6,433 bases of DNA from positions 1 through 6,433 of the forward strand of contig JAIVGU010000220.1 in NCBI GenBank assembly GCA_020201445.1. The letters run 5' to 3'. The DNA comes from Halobacteriales archaeon (GTDB taxonomy: Archaea; Thermoplasmatota; E2; JACPAO01; JAHFTW01). The translations under genes and the position numbers were made by a program. Below are positions 4,014-6,433 of this stretch, piece by piece. The notes beneath the pieces are model-generated. The model ran no database searches. It worked only from the letters and a program-made list of their open reading frames with translations, and was not told the origin of the DNA. The first letter of the stretch is position 1. Every line of letters starts with the position of its first letter.

Positions 4014-5918
4014 GTGGCCGACCGCCTCGCGCACGCCCTCACCGCCCGCACGCCGGCGCGCCACCGCGGCGGCAAGGGCCGCTCCCTCTTCGGCTTCCTG
4101 GCGGGCGGCTTCTGCGGCTACGCCATCTACTGGGTCGGCGCGACGCTGGCGGGCTGGGAGGACCTGGTCAAGATGCCGCGCGACACCCTGCCCGACCAGT
4201 TCCTGCGCCCCCTGCAGGTCTTCACCGCCTGGGAGGTCGCCCTGGTCCTCACCGGGGCCATCCTGGGGACGATGGTGGCGCGCTACCGCTGGCGCATCGC
4301 GGGCCTGCTGAGCTACGTCGCGCTGGTCTCCCTCATCGCGGGCTACCTCGCCTACTCCGTCACGGTCTCCATCCCCAAGGTGCCGGCGGGCGAGCGCTGG
4401 CTCAGCTACGTCCTGCTGGCGGCGGAGACCGGCGGCCTCAGCCTCATCGTCGTGTTCTCCTTCTACTCGCTGGACGCCTCGACGCGGCGGCGCTGGGCCC
4501 GCGTCGCCGCCGAGCGCCCCTTCGACCCCGGCCTGCGCCCCAAGGTCGCCTTCGAGGTGCCGGTCTTCAACGAGCCCTTCGACATGGTGCAGCAGACCAT
4601 CCTCCACCTCCTGCGCCAGGACTACCCGCGCGACCGCTTCCTCGTCGCCGTGGTCGACGACAGCACCGACGCCGCCCTCGCCGGCCGCCTCGCGCAGTTC
4701 TGCTCCCAGGTCGGCGCCGACTACGTCCGCCGGCCCACCCGGCGCGGCTTCAAGGCGGGCGCCCTCAACCACGCCACCCGGCTCCTGCCCCCCGACTTCG
4801 AGTTGGTGGCGGTCATCGACGCCGACTACTGGGTGCAGCCCGACTTCCTCAAGCACACGGTGGGCTACTTCACCGACCCCTCGCTGTCGTTCGTGCAGAC
4901 GCCGCAGGACTACCGCAACACGGACGAGTCGTTCCTGACCCGGCGCTACAAGCGCGCGGAGGCCTACTTCTACCACGCCATCATGCCCAGCCGCAACGAG
5001 CAGGGCGCCATCATCTTCTGCGGCACGATGGGCGTGCTGCGCCGCCGCGCCCTGGAGGAGGTCGGCGGCTTCGCGGAGGACCAGATCTGCGAGGACGCCG
5101 AGGTGTCGGTGCGCCTGGCGTGCGCCGGCTGGGACTCCCTCTACGTCGACCACACCTTCGGCCGCGGCCTCATGCCCGCCGTCTTCGAGGCCTACAAGAA
5201 GCAGTTCCATCGCTGGGCCTTCGGCAACGTCCGCATCCTCTTCTCGCGCACGGGCATGATCCTGCGCTCGCGGATGAGCCGGCGCCAGAAGTTCGACTTC
5301 CTCGTCTCCAACCTGCACTGGTTCGACGGCCTCTTCGTCACCACCATCGCGCTCGTCCTGCTCTACCTGGGCCTCGGCCCCATCCTGGGCTACGACGCCG
5401 TGACGCACCACCAGCGCGAGCTGTCGCTGCTGGCCCTGGTGCCGGTGTTCCTCCTGTTCGACGGCCTGCTGCGCCTGCACATCGTCCTGCGCCGCGCCGG
5501 CCGCAGCCGCCTGCGCGAGGCGGTGATGATCCAGGGCATGTGGTTCGCCATCAAGTTCACCAACATGTGGGCCGCCACCAAGTGCCTGCTCGGCTTCCGC
5601 ACGCCGTTCGTGCGCACGCCGAAGGACCCGGGCCGCCGCCTCGGCCGCGTCCGGGCGTTCTTCCGCTCGCTGCGCATCACCAAGCTCGAGAGCCTGCTGG
5701 GCGCCGGGCTGATGGCGGTGGCCGTCCTCAACGCCCAGCGCCTCCGCCTCCACCCGCCGGCCGAGTGGGGCGCCTGGCTGCTGCCGGCGTGGCTGGGCCT
5801 CTACGCCCTGTTCTTCCTCAGCGCCCCCATCTACGCCTACCTCTCCTACCGCACCCTGCGCCCGCTTGCCAACCCCGCCCCGCTGGCCGCGCCCACGCCG
5901 CGCTGGGAGCCGGTGTAG
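4014..5918 (+). CDS. Cellulose-synthase-like family 2 membrane glycosyltransferase
   Basis: This 634-residue polytopic enzyme should polymerise or transfer sugar from a nucleotide sugar at the cytoplasmic face and may export the growing chain. Four N-terminal membrane segments are visible (about 24-47, 68-88, 95-118, 129-152). The GT2 catalytic domain (about 175-405) follows: VPVFNEP (182-188), VVDDS (213-217), KAGALN (247-252), the metal-binding DAD (269-271), CGTMG (336-340), the catalytic-base region CEDAE (359-363) and QFHRW (397-401), the Q-x-x-R-W signature of processive synthases. Further membrane segments lie at about 436-458, 470-490, 508-526, 560-577 and 586-610. The C-terminal tail is short and there is no PilZ domain, so it is not a c-di-GMP-controlled BcsA. 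GTG 4014 directly follows the TGA of the upstream gene, after GGGGG. Possible products are cellulose, a mannan or glucan, or another surface glycan; the sugar cannot be read from sequence. Confidence 0.93.
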   Translation: MADRLAHALTARTPARHRGGKGRSLFGFLAGGFCGYAIYWVGATLAGWEDLVKMPRDTLPDQFLRPLQVFTAWEVALVLTGAILGTMVARYRWRIAGLLSYVALVSLIAGYLAYSVTVSIPKVPAGERWLSYVLLAAETGGLSLIVVFSFYSLDASTRRRWARVAAERPFDPGLRPKVAFEVPVFNEPFDMVQQTILHLLRQDYPRDRFLVAVVDDSTDAALAGRLAQFCSQVGADYVRRPTRRGFKAGALNHATRLLPPDFELVAVIDADYWVQPDFLKHTVGYFTDPSLSFVQTPQDYRNTDESFLTRRYKRAEAYFYHAIMPSRNEQGAIIFCGTMGVLRRRALEEVGGFAEDQICEDAEVSVRLACAGWDSLYVDHTFGRGLMPAVFEAYKKQFHRWAFGNVRILFSRTGMILRSRMSRRQKFDFLVSNLHWFDGLFVTTIALVLLYLGLGPILGYDAVTHHQRELSLLALVPVFLLFDGLLRLHIVLRRAGRSRLREAVMIQGMWFAIKFTNMWAATKCLLGFRTPFVRTPKDPGRRLGRVRAFFRSLRITKLESLLGAGLMAVAVLNAQRLRLHPPAEWGAWLLPAWLGLYALFFLSAPIYAYLSYRTLRPLANPAPLAAPTPRWEPV

Positions 5919-5982
5919 CGCCAAGGACGTCCCACGGGCCCTGTCCCAACAACCCCATCGCTCCCCCCGCGGATGGAGAGGC

Positions 5983-6228
5983 ATGAACGCAACGCGTGCC
6001 ATCCTGTGGGTGCTCGGCATCGTCTTCGTGCTGGGCGGCGCCTACATGCTGTACTTCGAGACCGGCCTGAGCCGGTGGTTCAGCATCGGCGTCCTGACGG
6101 CAGGGTTCCTGCTGTTCATCGGCCTGGCCGTGCTGGGGTTCGCCAACCGTGCGCCCTCGGACGCTCCCCTTGTGGAGCGCGAGGTCGTCCACGAGAACGG
6201 CCCCACCTACGAGCGCCGCCGCCTGTAA
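5983..6228 (+). CDS. Small protein with two membrane segments
   Basis: The product is 81 residues. Two hydrophobic helices (about 6-24 and 33-53) are joined by a short loop, YFETGLSR. A soluble, charged C-terminus (54-81) ends in Glu-Arg-Arg-Arg-Leu. ATG 5983 has GGATGGAGAGG just upstream, and codon use is G/C-ending as in the neighbours. It lies 64 bp after the glycosyltransferase on the same strand and is probably its operon partner. I do not recognise a family. Small two-helix proteins beside membrane synthases are sometimes accessory or stabilising subunits, but that is inference here; it might equally be an unrelated membrane protein. Confidence 0.8.
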   Translation: MNATRAILWVLGIVFVLGGAYMLYFETGLSRWFSIGVLTAGFLLFIGLAVLGFANRAPSDAPLVEREVVHENGPTYERRRL

Positions 6229-6246
6229 AGGCCCGGCGCTTGCCGA

Positions 6247-6307
6247 CCTCCTCCCCTTCCCCTCCCCTTCCCCCTTGCTTTCTTCTTGCTTCTTGCTTTC
6301 GCTTTCC
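6247..6307 (+). terminator. Pyrimidine-rich tract after the operon, possible terminator
   Basis: From 6247 to 6307, 57 of 61 bases are C or T; the exceptions are single G at 6277, 6288, 6295 and 6301. The second half is T-richer, with TTGCTTTC and TTGCTTC repeats, and gives a U-rich RNA 20-80 nt after the stop codon of the small membrane protein. Archaeal termination uses such U-rich tracts without a hairpin. No strong hairpin precedes it, so an intrinsic bacterial terminator is not supported. Confidence 0.4.
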
Positions 6308-6433
6308 ACGTTTCCGTTCCCGCAGGGCGGCCCGGACCTGTTCGGGCTGGGCAAATGCTATCCTGCCGGAGTCCCCCACCGGGCCTCATGGTGATTCCCC
6401 CGGGCGCAGCCGAGCCGCTGCGCCGTGGGGTGC
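6308..6433 (+). other. Right-edge region with possible promoter and unconfirmed gene start
   Basis: TGCTATCCT (6356-6364) resembles an extended -10 element. An ATG at 6388 opens a plus-strand frame (Met-Val-Ile-Pro-Pro-Gly-Ala) that stays open to the window edge, 15 codons later. There is no Shine-Dalgarno, and the stretch is too short to judge codon bias or homology. A new gene may start here, but I cannot confirm it. Confidence 0.2.

Noticed and set aside
1560..6020. A 1486-codon open frame on the minus strand
   Set aside because: Only its last 126 codons, the regulator, are real. The rest is antisense to the glycosyltransferase operon and out of frame through the isomerase, with compositionally biased translation lacking domains.
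6388..6433. Start of a further plus-strand gene at the right edge
   Set aside because: Only 15 codons are visible, with no ribosome-binding site and no recognisable homology, so it is noted in the edge region but not called as a gene.
1..6433. tRNA, rRNA, CRISPR array, insertion sequence or phage genes
   Set aside because: I saw no cloverleaf-like segment, rRNA-like conserved sequence, regularly spaced repeats, transposase motif or phage gene on either strand when reading by eye.

Overview
This is a very GC-rich window, and the real genes use G or C at almost every third codon position. It carries six protein genes that I can support plus structured intergenic DNA. No rRNA, tRNA, CRISPR array, insertion sequence or transposase is visible. 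The lineage is uncertain. A bifunctional phosphoglucose/phosphomannose-type isomerase, a short winged-helix regulator, a V4R-like domain and a pyrimidine-rich tract after the last gene would suit a GC-rich archaeon (for example a Thermoplasmatota-like lineage). The actinobacterial-style isocitrate lyase and clear Shine-Dalgarno sequences would equally suit a GC-rich bacterium. I lean weakly towards an archaeon and would not defend it without a tree.

Left half (1-1937, all minus strand, read right to left): a small winged helix-turn-helix regulator, then a DUF2935-like ferritin-fold helical protein, then the N-terminal third of isocitrate lyase, which runs off the left edge. The gaps after the regulator and after the DUF2935-like gene share a layout: a long imperfect hairpin at or just after the stop codon, then ACATGT, then the 12-mer GCAACCCTGATG, then the next gene about 25 nt on. 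The regulator itself is preceded by a 14-bp perfect palindrome that also has ACATGT at its core. This suggests, without proving, that the regulator controls itself and its two downstream neighbours, including entry into the glyoxylate shunt.

Middle (1938-3434): a 230-bp gap with the palindrome, a minus-strand SIS-domain sugar-phosphate isomerase, and a 193-bp divergent intergenic region holding a 65-bp imperfect inverted repeat and a possible promoter.

Right half (3435-6433, plus strand): a likely operon of (i) a small protein with an N-terminal membrane hairpin, an Ala/Pro/Gln-rich linker and a cysteine-rich C-terminal V4R-like domain, (ii) a cellulose-synthase-like family 2 membrane glycosyltransferase whose GTG start follows directly on the previous stop codon, and (iii) an 81-residue protein with two membrane segments. 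A C/T-rich tract with a 21-nt mirror repeat follows. The isomerase could feed hexose phosphates towards the nucleotide sugars used by the glycosyltransferase, so this half may be a surface or extracellular polysaccharide module. The most unusual item is the membrane-anchored V4R-like protein in tandem with a processive-type glycosyltransferase.
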